A program made the position numbers and the translations under genes. Shown one piece after another: positions 25,175-34,395 of a stretch of 64,000 nt of DNA (positions are counted from its first letter, which is position 1; each line of letters opens with the position of its first letter). The stretch covers positions 248,001-312,000 of the forward strand of contig CANNFX010000001.1 in the NCBI GenBank assembly GCA_947504025.1, in the 5' to 3' direction. This DNA is from an uncultured Sphingomonadaceae bacterium. Lineage in GTDB: Bacteria; Pseudomonadota; Alphaproteobacteria; Sphingomonadales; Sphingomonadaceae. The notes under the pieces are model-generated. The model saw only the letters and a program-made list of their open reading frames with translations, made no database searches and was not told where the DNA came from.

Positions 25175-27046
25175 ATGAAAACTCCTGCAAAAACTACCGA
25201 TTACAGTTTCACCCGCCGCCAAACCCTAGCAGGGATTGGGGCGGGTGTTTCTTTAACGGCACTTGGCGGATGTGCCTCAACGGTCGCATCGACCATGGGC
25301 GCGCCTTTGGGACAGAGCCCAGAAGCTGCGCTCGACCAGATTGCCTACAATCTGCTTGCGCATGAACCGGAGCGTGCAACTGGCCTGGGCGTCGATGTCG
25401 GCGCCTATGCGCAATTGCGGGGCAAGCTGGAAGACCAGTCGCAGGCAGGCCAGGATGCATATGCCGAAACGCTGAAAACGGATCTCGCAACCATTCGTGC
25501 GACGGACACAAGTAGCTTCGATCCCGCTACCCGCACCAGTTATGAGGTCGTCGAAAGCGCATATTCCAACGCGCTGGATGGATTTGCCCTGCCCTACGGC
25601 GATGTCGCAGTCGGCAGTTGGCGCAACGCACCTTACGTCATCATCCAGAATGTCGGGACATATCTCGATATGGGCCGCTTCATGGATAGCAGCCATCCAA
25701 TAACGGACATGGAAGACGTTTATTCCTACCTATCACGCCTGTCGGCCTTGCCATCCGCGCTGCGTGGGGAATTGGAAAGGACCAAGGCAGCACGGGCGAT
25801 GGGCGTTGTACCGCCTGACTTCCTGCTCGACAAAGCCATCACGCAGATGGAGTTCACGATAAAGGACGCCCGCCAGGGGGGCTCTTTGGTCGACTCTCTA
25901 ACCGGCAGAATTATCAGTAAATTTGGCGATGATGCACTGGGTGAAAAGGGTGAATATGCCCACAAAATCGTTACCGAAGATATCGCCCCTGCACTCGAGG
26001 AACAGCTTGCCGAATTGAAAGCGCAGCGTGCTGTCGCAACCAGCAATCCGGGCATATCCGCCCGCCCCATGGGTGATGAATGGTACGCTTGGGCCCTGCG
26101 CGCCAGCACGACAACTTCGATGACGCCCGACGAAATCCATACACGCGGCTTGGAAGAGTTAGCTGCTTTGCACGGACAGATGGATCCGATCCTGCGCGAG
26201 CTCGGCTATACCACGGGTTCCGTCGGTGCGCGGATGACGGCGCTTGGCGCTGACCCGCGCTTCAAATTTGCTGAAGGAGATCCTGGTCGCGAAGAGATCA
26301 TGACCTTCATCAAAGACCGCATTGAATGGATCACGGAACAAATGCCGCGCGCATTCAACACGCTTGTCGATCCAAATCTGGAAGTGAAACGAATCCCGAT
26401 CGCCGAGGAACTTGGTGCACCGGGGGCCTATGGCGGCGCGGGGTCGAAAGACGGCACAATACCAGGCCGAATGTGGATCAATCTGCGCGATACCGATTTG
26501 CACCGCAAATATGACCTTGCCGATCTGACGTATCACGAAACGATTCCCGGCCACGTGTGGGAGGGAGAATATTCCAACACATTGCCGCTTATCCGTTCGA
26601 TCCTAGCATTCAACGCGTTTAGCGAAGGCTGGGCTCTCTACGGTGAACAAATCGCTGACGAACTAGGCGCGTATGACGATTATAAGGTCGGCCGTCTTGG
26701 CTACCTCCAGTCACTCGCATTCCGCGCATGCCGCATGGTTGTCGACACTGGTCTGCATCACAAGGGATGGAGCAGGCAGCAAGGCGTTGATTTCTTCGTC
26801 CAGCGCAATGGCAGCAAGCCGCAGGAAGTCGCCAGCGAAGTCGACCGCTATTGCAGCTGGCCCGGACAGGCTTGCGGTTACAAGGTCGGTCACAGTGAAA
26901 TCGTCCGTCAGCGCGCTCGTGCCCAATCGGCGCTTGGCCAAGGGTATGACTTCAAAGCATTCAATGATGCGGTGGTATTGGGGGGCAATGCACCACTCGA
27001 CGTTATGGCCAAGAACGTCGGGCGCTATATCTCGGGCGCAAGTTAA
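25175..27046 (+). CDS. DUF885 family metallopeptidase-like lipoprotein (Tat signal)
   Basis: A 623-residue exported protein. The N-terminus has a twin-arginine signal (FTRRQTLAGIGAGVSL) ending in a lipobox LGGC. The body is DUF885, related to M3-like zinc peptidases: the LTYHETIPGHVWEGEY segment supplies the His-Glu...His site, followed by FNAFSEGWALYGE with the third ligand Glu, and by GRLGYLQSLAFRACRMVVDTG. It probably hydrolyses peptides in the periplasm; the substrate is unknown. It ends 16 bp before a long inverted repeat that also faces the convergent DUF937 gene. Confidence 0.87.
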   Translation: MKTPAKTTDYSFTRRQTLAGIGAGVSLTALGGCASTVASTMGAPLGQSPEAALDQIAYNLLAHEPERATGLGVDVGAYAQLRGKLEDQSQAGQDAYAETLKTDLATIRATDTSSFDPATRTSYEVVESAYSNALDGFALPYGDVAVGSWRNAPYVIIQNVGTYLDMGRFMDSSHPITDMEDVYSYLSRLSALPSALRGELERTKAARAMGVVPPDFLLDKAITQMEFTIKDARQGGSLVDSLTGRIISKFGDDALGEKGEYAHKIVTEDIAPALEEQLAELKAQRAVATSNPGISARPMGDEWYAWALRASTTTSMTPDEIHTRGLEELAALHGQMDPILRELGYTTGSVGARMTALGADPRFKFAEGDPGREEIMTFIKDRIEWITEQMPRAFNTLVDPNLEVKRIPIAEELGAPGAYGGAGSKDGTIPGRMWINLRDTDLHRKYDLADLTYHETIPGHVWEGEYSNTLPLIRSILAFNAFSEGWALYGEQIADELGAYDDYKVGRLGYLQSLAFRACRMVVDTGLHHKGWSRQQGVDFFVQRNGSKPQEVASEVDRYCSWPGQACGYKVGHSEIVRQRARAQSALGQGYDFKAFNDAVVLGGNAPLDVMAKNVGRYISGAS

Positions 27047-27062
27047 GCGGCCCGATTGTTAG

Positions 27063-27100
27063 TTGTGCGGGGTGCAGCTTCATAGCGGCACCCCGCACAA
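27063..27100. terminator. Bidirectional stem-loop between convergent genes
   Basis: TTGTGCGGGGTGC (27063-27075) and GCACCCCGCACAA (27088-27100) form a perfect 13-bp stem. There is no T run on either side, so termination is probable but unproven. Confidence 0.6.
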
Positions 27101-27109
27101 ACTTGGTCT

Positions 27110-27580
27110 CTAACGTGCAAGTCCGCCAATAAGCGATCCGAGCAAACCGCCCAGTCCGCCGCCGCCGCCGCCAGCTGTGCCGTTCTGTTTAGCCATATAG
27201 CCAGCCGCAGCCATCGCGAGGATCGGAAGCATCTTCTTCAGGATTGAAGGATCAATACCCGTCGCGCCTGCAGCTTCTGCTGCGACGCCGCGGCTGACAT
27301 CCTTGCTGCCAAAGATCTGACCAAGAATCTCATTGCCCTGGTTCACTGGCGTTGGGCTGCCACCAATTACAGCATCAAGCAGCCCACCGCCGCCCATGCC
27401 GCTAATCAGGCCGCCGAGGCCGCCCATACCGGAAGAACCAGCCGTCTCGCGGCCCATGCCAGCCATGATCGCAGGCAGCAGAACCGACGCGCCCATTTGA
27501 GCCATCTTGGGGTCAATACCGAGTTCGCCGGCCATGCTTTCAATCGCGCCGCTTTGCTGCAGCATTTGTCCTAGATTCAT
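27110..27580 (-). CDS. DUF937 (YidB-like) protein, glycine-rich
   Basis: A 156-residue DUF937 protein: NLGQMLQQSGAIESMAGELG, ASVLLPAIMAGM, a glycine-rich middle (GMGGLGGLISGMGGGG), GNEILGQIFGSKDVSRGVAA, LKKMLPILAMAAAGYMAKQN and a glycine-rich tail (GGGGGGLGGLLGSLIGGL). The two hydrophobic stretches around the LLPAIM and LPILAM motifs are shared with the paralogue at 24051-24581. The function is unknown. A related short gene lies 35 bp upstream on the same strand and is probably co-transcribed. Confidence 0.85.
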   Translation of the reverse strand: MNLGQMLQQSGAIESMAGELGIDPKMAQMGASVLLPAIMAGMGRETAGSSGMGGLGGLISGMGGGGLLDAVIGGSPTPVNQGNEILGQIFGSKDVSRGVAAEAAGATGIDPSILKKMLPILAMAAAGYMAKQNGTAGGGGGGLGGLLGSLIGGLAR

Positions 27581-27615
27581 TCGTAATTCCTCTCTCGTTT
27601 TTTGATTACTCTGTC

Positions 27616-27945
27616 TTATAACATCTTCTTGCTGAACAGACCCTTGGCCATATCAGCAATGTCGTTCAGCGGGTTTCCGTCACCGTCACTGTCAAGCATT
27701 GAAGCAAATTTGGCGAGCGATCCTTCGCCGCCAATTTGGTCTTTGATTTTGTTCAGAATGCCGGCATCCATGCCAGTCTTTTCCGACGCCAATTCTATCG
27801 TATCGCCATCTTCTTGATGCGCCTCGCCCAGAGCCGCTACAGCTTCGGCTGCCTTGTCAGGATCAATACCAAGCTTCTCAGCCATATTTGTGACTGTGGG
27901 ATTGTTTTTTACCTGCCCTAGAATGTTGTCGAATAGTCCCATCAT
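27616..27945 (-). CDS. Short DUF937-related protein
   Basis: A 109-residue acidic protein beginning GLFDNILGQVKNNPTVTNMA then EKLGIDPDKAAEAVAALGEA, like the start of DUF937 proteins, and ending in DSDGDGNPLNDIADMAKGLF. It lacks the glycine-rich second half of the neighbouring paralogue. The DSDGDGNPLND stretch resembles a calcium-binding loop (D-x-D-x-D-G) but also resembles the end of the 24051 paralogue, so calcium binding is only a possibility. Two ATGs (27945 and 27942) are possible starts; a GGAGAG ribosome site precedes them. Co-transcribed with the following DUF937 gene. Confidence 0.78.
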   Translation of the reverse strand: MMGLFDNILGQVKNNPTVTNMAEKLGIDPDKAAEAVAALGEAHQEDGDTIELASEKTGMDAGILNKIKDQIGGEGSLAKFASMLDSDGDGNPLNDIADMAKGLFSKKML

Positions 27946-27999
27946 TGCTCTCCAGAATATGAGTGAGTCGTCGCTAGTGTGGACCTAAGGAGGACAAAG

Positions 28000-28059
28000 A
28001 AAAAGCCCCCTTCCCCGTGTCTCCCGGCTTGCCGCTGGGTAGAGGACGAGGAAGAGGGC
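28000..28059 (-). terminator. Terminator after pckA
   Basis: On the minus strand GCCCTCTTCC (28059-28050) pairs with GGAAGGGGGC (28014-28005, one G-T pair) around a long internal loop, followed by TTTTT (28004-28000), 25 bases after the pckA stop. Confidence 0.65.
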
Positions 28060-28083
28060 CTCCCTCTCCAACTGTCTATCAGT

Positions 28084-29676
28084 TTATGCCGCAGCCGGCG
28101 CGGCCTGCCTTACGCCTTCGTCAACATGCGCTTCGAATTCAGCGAAATTATCAACGAACAGGCTCACCAGCTTATGCGCGGTACGGTCATATTCTTCTTT
28201 ATCGGTCCAGGTCGAACGTGGGTCGAGAATAGCGCTATCTACCCCGGCCACAGCAACTGGGACGTCAAAGCCGAAGTTCTCATCCTGACGGAATTCAGCG
28301 TTATTCAGCGAACCATCCAAAGCTGCGTTGAGCAATGCGCGTGTTGCCTTGATAGGCATGCGATTACCCACTCCGTACTTGCCGCCGGTCCAGCCAGTAT
28401 TTACCAGCCAGCACTGCACGCCGCCTTCGGCAATCCGCTTCTTCAGGAGGTTGCCATATACGCTAGGGTGCCGGGGCATGAAGGGTGCGCCGAAACAAGT
28501 GCTGAAAGTGGCTTCCGGCTCGGTCACGCCGATCTCTGTGCCTGCGACCTTAGCGGTGTAACCCGACAGGAAATGATACATCGCCTGATCGGGCGTCAGC
28601 CGCGCAATCGGAGGCAACACACCGAACGCATCTGCCGTCAGCATAATAACATTCGTTGGCACCGGACCAAGATTGTCTTCGGATGTATTCGGGATGAAAT
28701 GCAGCGGATATGCGCCGCGTGTATTTTCAGCGAGCGAATTGTCATCGAGATCGAGCTTACCGTTCTCGTCCATCACGACATTTTCAAGCACAGTGCCGTG
28801 CATCTTGGTCGTGGCGAAGATTTCGGGTTCCGCTTCCTCCGACAGGCGGATCATTTTTGCGTAACAGCCGCCTTCAAAGTTGAATACTGCCGTATCTGAC
28901 CAACCATGCTCGTCATCACCGATCAGCGTACGGCTGGCATCAGCAGAAAGCGTCGTCTTGCCGGTGCCTGACAGTCCGAAGAATACGGCGGTCTTGCCAT
29001 CAGAACCAACATTGGCGCTGCAATGCATCGGCATTACACCCTTGGCTGGCAGCAGGTAATTCAGAATACCGAAAACGCTCTTCTTCATTTCACCGGCATA
29101 TTTCGTGCCGCCAATCAGGATCAGCTTCTCGGTCAGGTTAACTGCAACAACCGTTTCACTGCGGGTTCCGTGACGCTCTGGGTCGGCGCGGAAGTTGGGC
29201 AGATCGATAATCGTATATTCCGGCATGAAGCCGTCTAGTTCCGCCTCTGTTGGACGAACCAACAACGTGCGGATGAACTGGTTGTGCCACGCAAGCTCGT
29301 TTATCACGCGTACATTCACGCGATGTTCCGGCTGCGAACCGCCAAACAGATCAGCTACGTAAAGCGTTTCCTTCTTGGCCACTTCAGCCAGGAAATCCTC
29401 CTTCAGCGCAGCAAAATGTGCAGGTGTCATAGAGACGTTGGTTTTTCCCCACCATACTGTGTCTTCGGTCTCGCCATCACGTACAATAAACTTGTCCTTG
29501 GCCGACCGCCCGGTATGCGCACCTGTTTGCACAACCAACGGACCATCGGCTGCAAGCTTACCTTCGCCATTGGCGACAGATGCAGCGATCAGTGCATCGC
29601 TGCCGAGATTGGCGTGAATTTTAGCATTAGTATCAATGCCCTGATCGGCAAGCGAATGGGAAAGCGCGGTGGACAA
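28084..29676 (-). CDS. pckA: Phosphoenolpyruvate carboxykinase (ATP)
   Basis: Converts oxaloacetate and ATP to PEP and CO2, the entry step of gluconeogenesis. The 530-residue product has the ATP-binding [11 protein letters not shown], the Mn-binding region [26 protein letters not shown] and ENVVMDENG, and ends with the C-terminal region [17 protein letters not shown] choose a TTG start (29676): it has AGGAG 7 bases upstream and gives the family's usual length; an ATG at 29760 would add 28 unrelated residues. It is divergent from chvI, a conserved alphaproteobacterial arrangement in which ChvI affects pckA expression. Confidence 0.95.
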   Translation of the reverse strand: MSTALSHSLADQGIDTNAKIHANLGSDALIAASVANGEGKLAADGPLVVQTGAHTGRSAKDKFIVRDGETEDTVWWGKTNVSMTPAHFAALKEDFLAEVAKKETLYVADLFGGSQPEHRVNVRVINELAWHNQFIRTLLVRPTEAELDGFMPEYTIIDLPNFRADPERHGTRSETVVAVNLTEKLILIGGTKYAGEMKKSVFGILNYLLPAKGVMPMHCSANVGSDGKTAVFFGLSGTGKTTLSADASRTLIGDDEHGWSDTAVFNFEGGCYAKMIRLSEEAEPEIFATTKMHGTVLENVVMDENGKLDLDDNSLAENTRGAYPLHFIPNTSEDNLGPVPTNVIMLTADAFGVLPPIARLTPDQAMYHFLSGYTAKVAGTEIGVTEPEATFSTCFGAPFMPRHPSVYGNLLKKRIAEGGVQCWLVNTGWTGGKYGVGNRMPIKATRALLNAALDGSLNNAEFRQDENFGFDVPVAVAGVDSAILDPRSTWTDKEEYDRTAHKLVSLFVDNFAEFEAHVDEGVRQAAPAAA

Positions 29677-29813
29677 TGTCGTCTCCTGATGAGCGGGTTC
29701 GGCGCAACCACTTGTTTTGTGCATACGAATGCGCCGCCTTTCCGGGCCGCATAAACCCAAGCACGATTCGCGTCAATTTCAGCGGCAATTAAAGACTGAT
29801 GCCAATCCTCTTG

Positions 29814-29830
29814 AACGCACCGCGTGCGTT
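29814..29830. promoter_or_regulatory. Perfect inverted repeat in the pckA-chvI divergent region
   Basis: AACGCAC-CGC-GTGCGTT, 7-bp arms, 138 bp upstream of the pckA start and 76 bp upstream of chvI. Its position between two divergent genes suggests an operator. Confidence 0.45.
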
Positions 29831-29905
29831 GTTTCACAAAACCAAACAAGCTAGGCCATTTCTAGAGGTCAAAAGTCTTGTACATGAGTAGGATCACATT
29901 CCGCG

Positions 29906-30661
29906 ATGGCTGAAGAGCAGATCAAGAACCAGAGCGATCAGGCGACGAACACCGTGGCACTGGTCGACGATGACCGCAATATTCTGACGTCAGTGTCAAT
30001 CGCTCTGCAAGCTGAAGGGTTTACGACCCGCGTCTATTCGGACAGCGAAGTTGCCTTGGGCGCGCTCATTGAAAACCCGCCTGACCTTGGCGTCTTCGAC
30101 ATCAAGATGCCAAAAATGGACGGAATGGAACTGCTTCGCCGCGTGCGCGAACATTGTCCTCTCCCCGTTATTTTTCTGACCAGCAAAGATCACGAAGAGG
30201 ACGAAGAACTCGGCCTCGCAATCGGTGCTGATGACTATATCGCCAAGCCGTTCAGCCAACGGTTGCTGATCGCCCGTATTCGCGCGATCCTGCGACGCAG
30301 CAACGCCCGCCTCCTCCCGCCAGGGCAAGAGCTAAGCGCTGTCAATGCACCTGAAGATCAGAAATGGACCCGTGGCCGCCTGTCGATGGATCCTGCGCGT
30401 CACCATGTCGAATGGGACGGTAAAGCTGTCTCGCTCACCGTTACAGAATTCCTCATCCTTGAAGCTTTGGCCGCGCGCCCAGGTGTGATCAAATCGCGCA
30501 ACCAGCTGATGGATGCGGCCTATCCGGATGATGTCTTTGTCGACGACAGGACTGTGGATAGCCACATCAAACGCATGCGTCGCAAATTCCGCGTGCATGA
30601 TAATGATTTCTCTTCTATTTCAACTCTTTATGGTGCTGGTTACAGCTTCACCGATGGTTGA
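29906..30661 (+). CDS. chvI: Response regulator ChvI
   Basis: OmpR-family transcription factor of 251 residues. The receiver domain holds VDDDRN and the phosphoacceptor Asp65 in [12 protein letters not shown], with Thr and Lys in FLTSKD and IAKPFS; the winged helix ends with [17 protein letters not shown] and YGAGYSF. In alphaproteobacteria ChvI-ChvG responds to envelope or acid stress and host contact. It sits divergent from pckA and overlaps the kinase gene chvG by 8 bases. The N-terminus has a short extension before the receiver. Confidence 0.93.
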   Translation: MAEEQIKNQSDQATNTVALVDDDRNILTSVSIALQAEGFTTRVYSDSEVALGALIENPPDLGVFDIKMPKMDGMELLRRVREHCPLPVIFLTSKDHEEDEELGLAIGADDYIAKPFSQRLLIARIRAILRRSNARLLPPGQELSAVNAPEDQKWTRGRLSMDPARHHVEWDGKAVSLTVTEFLILEALAARPGVIKSRNQLMDAAYPDDVFVDDRTVDSHIKRMRRKFRVHDNDFSSISTLYGAGYSFTDG

Positions 30662-32222
30662 AGAGAAACCTGTAGAAAACGAAGTCGGAGGGCTTCGATG
30701 GTCGCGGAAACTGTCGCTTCGCTCCCGCATCCTCGTGGTGAATATTCTTCCGCTGGCATTGTTGGGCGGCGGGATATTTTATCTCGACAATTACCGTAGT
30801 CAGCTACTCACCGAACGTTACAAGCTGGCCCGTATCGAAGCCCAGATCACTGCCGAAGCGCTCGCCGGAGCTAGCCGTGAAAGACAAGAAGCTCTCCTGA
30901 TCCAAATCGGTAAAGAACAACAAATGCGCTTGCGCATGTATGATGCCGAAGGGCGCCTGTGGGCCGATAGCTTCGCGCTTGATGGCCCCAGCTTTACCCT
31001 CGCCGATCCCGATGCGGAACCTTGGCAGCAGGATTTTGCCCGCTGGCTGGACCGAACGGTCGACGGGATAACGGGTGCAGCGCCAGTTCCGGACTACCTC
31101 GATCCCGAGAGCATGCAGGCGGATATCTGGCCTGAACTAGCCCGCGCCCGTGAGATGGGCCTCAGTCAAATCGAACTTCGTAATGCCCCCGACAGGACGC
31201 CGATGATCACCGCTGCGGCTCCAGTCGGCTTACAAGGCTCTACCCTGCTCACCACGCGCAATGCCAAAGACATCACGGAGGCCGTGCGCAGCGCCAGGAC
31301 AACCTTGTTCATCGCATTTATGACTGCACTGCTGCTGTCTGTTCTCGCATCGCTTTTCCTAGCCCGGACAATTATTACGCCGCTGCGTATGCTCGCCAGC
31401 GCAGCAGTCCGCGTCCGCCTTGGACGCGACCGTGACGTCGTAGTCCCTCGCCTGCCCGAACGGGGCGATGAAATCGGCTCACTTGCTCGCACCATATCGG
31501 ATATGACAACTGCGCTTCGTCACCGGATCGACGCCGTCGAGAGCTTTGCCGCTGACGTCGCACATGAAATCAAGAACCCGCTCGCATCTTTACGCAGTGC
31601 TCTAGAATCACTCGAGAAGGTTGAAGATCCCAAATTACGTAAACAGCTAACTCAGATCGCGACGCATGACGTCCGCCGAATTGACCGGTTGGTATCCGAA
31701 ATTGCGGACGCCAGCAGAGTGGACGCTGAACTGAGCCGGACAACCTTTGAGCAGCTCGACATGCACGATCTGGTCGTCAACATCCTGGGAACCCGAGCTG
31801 ACCGCCAGGAAAATGCCGGTCGCATGATCGATCTCCGCGCCAGTGACTATGAAATACTGACGGTGATGGGCGTGCCCACCCGCCTAGAACGTGTAATCGA
31901 AAACTTACTCGATAATGCAGTGTCTTTCTCACCCGATGACGGGCGCATTACCATCGACTTGATGCGCTCTGGCGCCGATGTAGTCCTGACGGTTTGCGAC
32001 GAGGGTCCCGGTATTCCGGATGCTGAGCGCGAGAAAATTTTCGGCCGTTTCCATTCTGTGCGCCCAGACGAAGAGGATTTCGGAAATCATAGCGGCCTTG
32101 GACTTGCCATCGCCCGCACCATTGCCGAAGCGCATGACGGATCGCTGACAGCGGGAAGCCGCCGCGACGGTAAAACCGGCGCCTGCCTAACGCTCTCACT
32201 ACCGTCGATCACAAACCAGTGA
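30654..32222 (+). CDS. chvG: Sensor histidine kinase ChvG
   Basis: Membrane kinase partner of ChvI, about 522 residues from the ATG at 30654 ([10 protein letters not shown]). It has an N-terminal membrane helix ([19 protein letters not shown]), a periplasmic sensing region, a second helix ([19 protein letters not shown]), HAMP, the dimerisation/H box [20 protein letters not shown], and the ATPase boxes N ([14 protein letters not shown]), D (VCDEGPGIP) and G ([14 protein letters not shown]). Its start overlaps the last codons of chvI, so translation is coupled. hprK overlaps its stop. Confidence 0.93.
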   Translation: MVEEKPVENEVGGLRWSRKLSLRSRILVVNILPLALLGGGIFYLDNYRSQLLTERYKLARIEAQITAEALAGASRERQEALLIQIGKEQQMRLRMYDAEGRLWADSFALDGPSFTLADPDAEPWQQDFARWLDRTVDGITGAAPVPDYLDPESMQADIWPELARAREMGLSQIELRNAPDRTPMITAAAPVGLQGSTLLTTRNAKDITEAVRSARTTLFIAFMTALLLSVLASLFLARTIITPLRMLASAAVRVRLGRDRDVVVPRLPERGDEIGSLARTISDMTTALRHRIDAVESFAADVAHEIKNPLASLRSALESLEKVEDPKLRKQLTQIATHDVRRIDRLVSEIADASRVDAELSRTTFEQLDMHDLVVNILGTRADRQENAGRMIDLRASDYEILTVMGVPTRLERVIENLLDNAVSFSPDDGRITIDLMRSGADVVLTVCDEGPGIPDAEREKIFGRFHSVRPDEEDFGNHSGLGLAIARTIAEAHDGSLTAGSRRDGKTGACLTLSLPSITNQ

Positions 32223-32665
32223 ACACAAAGGCGGCCTATCAGGCTACATGCGTTTCCGTCGGCGGATGTGGAATACTGATCGAGGGGCCGCCGGGCAGCG
32301 GAAAATCAAATCTGGCACTTATGCTGATCGATCGGGGCGCGGAACTTGTCGGCGATGATAGCGTGGTTCTTTCGGGACAGACCGGCGTTTTGCGCGCTGC
32401 GCCGCATCCCAACACTGCAGGCCTGTTCGAAATCCGCAATGTCGGGCTGGTTACAATGCAGGCGGTCGATGCGCCAGTAAGCCTAGTTCTACAGCTTACA
32501 GATGATGCCCCCCGCTTTATTGACGAGTCCGGCACACTGAATTTACGCGAATTTATGATCCCTGCGATCAAATTTCGTACAGGCGACGCCGCAGCAGCAA
32601 TCCGTGCGGAATGGGCACTGTCCCAATATGGCCTGGACGCAAACTCCCAAACCCCTTCACTTTGA
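32219..32665 (+). CDS. hprK: HPr kinase/phosphorylase, short alphaproteobacterial type
   Basis: Phosphorylates HPr on its regulatory serine. At 148 residues it consists only of the catalytic C-terminal domain; the N-terminal half of the Gram-positive enzyme is absent, as is normal in alphaproteobacteria. Walker A is GPPGSGKS (23-30), followed by LIDRGAELVGDDSV and the GLFEIRNVGLVTMQ signature. The start is a GTG whose GTGA overlaps the chvG stop. Its partner HPr is encoded about 1.4 kb downstream in the same block. Confidence 0.9.
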   Translation: MNTKAAYQATCVSVGGCGILIEGPPGSGKSNLALMLIDRGAELVGDDSVVLSGQTGVLRAAPHPNTAGLFEIRNVGLVTMQAVDAPVSLVLQLTDDAPRFIDESGTLNLREFMIPAIKFRTGDAAAAIRAEWALSQYGLDANSQTPSL

Positions 32666-32693
32666 TGCAGGTAAAGCGCACAACCCGCCGCCA

Positions 32694-33638
32694 ATGACCG
32701 ACGAATCGCCCGCAAAGAAGAGCCTTGCCTCCACCGATAACCGCCAGCGAATCCTACTCGTCACGGGTATGGCCGGTGCGGGCAAGACCACTGCATTGCG
32801 CGTGTTGGAAGACCTTGGCTGGGAAGCAATCGACAATTTCCCCATTCGCCTACTCGACAGGTTACTCGGTGCAGAAGCGGCGGAAGACGGCATACGCCCG
32901 CCATTAGCCATTGGTTTCGACACACGGACACGAGGCTTTAGGCCGGATAAGATCATTCGCCGGGTCAAACGCCTGACGGATCGCAACGACATTTCGATCG
33001 CGACACTGTTCCTCGACTGCAATTCTTCCGAACTTGAACGCCGATATAATGAAACCCGTCGGCGCCACCCACAAGCACAGGGGCGCCCGGTTAAAGCCGG
33101 TATTGCAGCAGAACGCGAATTGCTTGAACCGCTAAGGCGCTGGGCCGATGCCTGCATAGACACAAGCGAATTCACGGCGAACGACCTGCAACAAGAAATG
33201 CGCAAACGCTTCTCGGATAGTGCGCCTGCTGAAATGGTCGTGACGGTATCGAGCTTCGGGTTCGCGCGCGGAATGCCGCCGATTGCCGATTTGGTGTTCG
33301 ACATGCGCTTCCTCGACAATCCGCATTGGGTAGAGGGGCTGCGCGAACAAACCGGCAGAGATGCCCCTGTCGCCGCGCATATCCGCAAGGATCAAGCCTT
33401 TGCCCCCGCGTTCGAACGCATTAGTGACCTGTTACTGCTGCTGCTTCCGCGTTACGAAGCGCAGGGCAAAAGCTACGTCCACATTGCGTTTGGCTGTACG
33501 GGCGGACGGCACAGGTCGGTATTCACCGCAGAACAGATCGCAGAAAGCTTGCGCGAAGCGGGCTTTTCCCCCACCGTTCTTCATCGCAATCTGGCCTCCC
33601 GCGCGGAAGACCAGATCGAAGGCACACAGCAATCATGA
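32694..33638 (+). CDS. rapZ: RNase adapter RapZ / nucleotide-binding protein
   Basis: A 314-residue P-loop protein (YvcJ/YhbJ family) with Walker A GMAGAGKT (25-32), the stretch LGWEAIDNFPIRLLDRLL, DTRTRGF, FLDCN, RRRHP and the C-terminal motifs FGFARGMPPIADLVFDMRFL and IAFGCTGGRHRSVF. In enterics it guides RNase E to small RNAs controlling glucosamine-6-phosphate synthase; in this lineage the role is less clear. It sits between hprK and the EIIA gene. The start at ATG 32694 (MTDESPAKK) is preferred over one at 32604 that overlaps hprK. Confidence 0.92.
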   Translation: MTDESPAKKSLASTDNRQRILLVTGMAGAGKTTALRVLEDLGWEAIDNFPIRLLDRLLGAEAAEDGIRPPLAIGFDTRTRGFRPDKIIRRVKRLTDRNDISIATLFLDCNSSELERRYNETRRRHPQAQGRPVKAGIAAERELLEPLRRWADACIDTSEFTANDLQQEMRKRFSDSAPAEMVVTVSSFGFARGMPPIADLVFDMRFLDNPHWVEGLREQTGRDAPVAAHIRKDQAFAPAFERISDLLLLLLPRYEAQGKSYVHIAFGCTGGRHRSVFTAEQIAESLREAGFSPTVLHRNLASRAEDQIEGTQQS

Positions 33639-33696
33639 AAATGGCGCGCCCCTCCCCCATGAAAACACTACCCATTATTAGGCAGCAGCATAAGTC

Positions 33697-34110
33697 ATGA
33701 TCGGTATCATCCTGGTGACCCACGGCCATCTGGCCGAAGAATTTGTAAATGCGATGCAACATGTCGTCGGCAAGCAGAAAGCCGTCGCAACGGTTTGTAT
33801 CGGTCCGAATGACGATATGGAGCAGCGCCGCGAGGAAATTGCCAAGGCAATTGCCAAAGTCGACAGCGGCGACGGTGCGATTATCCTGACTGACCTGTTT
33901 GGTGGGACCCCTAGTAATCTGGCAATTTCGTTGCTTGAAACAGGCCGGATCGAAGTGATCGCAGGTATAAATTTGCCGATGCTGATCCGTCTCGCCTCCG
34001 CACGCAAAACGATGTCGATCACTGAAACAGTGGCCGCTGCACGCGATGCTGGTCGCAATTACATCACAGTGGCTTCGGAGTTCCTTGCTCAGGAACAAAA
34101 AGCATCATGA
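33697..34110 (+). CDS. PTS EIIA component, mannose/fructose type
   Basis: A 137-residue EIIA of the mannose family. The phosphorylatable histidine is His9 in IILVTHGHLAEE, with the supporting LTDLFGGTPSNLAI motif. There is no EIIB or EIIC partner here, so it is likely a regulatory phosphoryl acceptor from HPr rather than part of a sugar transporter. Its last codons overlap the HPr start (ATGA). Confidence 0.92.
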   Translation: MIGIILVTHGHLAEEFVNAMQHVVGKQKAVATVCIGPNDDMEQRREEIAKAIAKVDSGDGAIILTDLFGGTPSNLAISLLETGRIEVIAGINLPMLIRLASARKTMSITETVAAARDAGRNYITVASEFLAQEQKAS

Positions 34111-34385
34111 GCGAAGCACGCCGGACAATCGAAATCACCAATCAGCGCGGGCTTCACGCAAGGGCCAGCGCGAAATTCGTCAATATCGTCAGCCAGCTTC
34201 CTGAAGGGCATGATGTGCGCGTGGCGAAGGACGGCAACGAAGCTGCAGGCGGTTCAATTCTTGGCTTGATGATGCTCGGTGCCGCCAAAGGCGATAGCGT
34301 CGAACTGATCGTTGAAGGTGAAGAGGCCGATGCCGTACTGAACAAGCTCAGCGGCCTGATCATCGACCGATTTGGCGAAGACTGA
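34107..34385 (+). CDS. ptsH: Phosphocarrier protein HPr
   Basis: A 92-residue HPr with the active histidine His17 (NQRGLHARASAKF) and a serine at about 50 in the regulatory position (GGSILGLMML) that HprK would phosphorylate. It links the phosphorylation state of the PTS to ChvG/ChvI-era stress signalling in the same operon; enzyme I is not in the window. It overlaps the EIIA stop by 4 bases and is followed 10 bp later by the methyltransferase gene. Confidence 0.94.
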   Translation: MSEARRTIEITNQRGLHARASAKFVNIVSQLPEGHDVRVAKDGNEAAGGSILGLMMLGAAKGDSVELIVEGEEADAVLNKLSGLIIDRFGED

Positions 34386-34395
34386 GGCGCAACAG

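Noticed and set aside
27979..28899. 306-codon plus-strand frame at the pckA end
   Set aside because: Covers the pckA terminator and antisense sequence; the minus strand encodes intact PEP carboxykinase.
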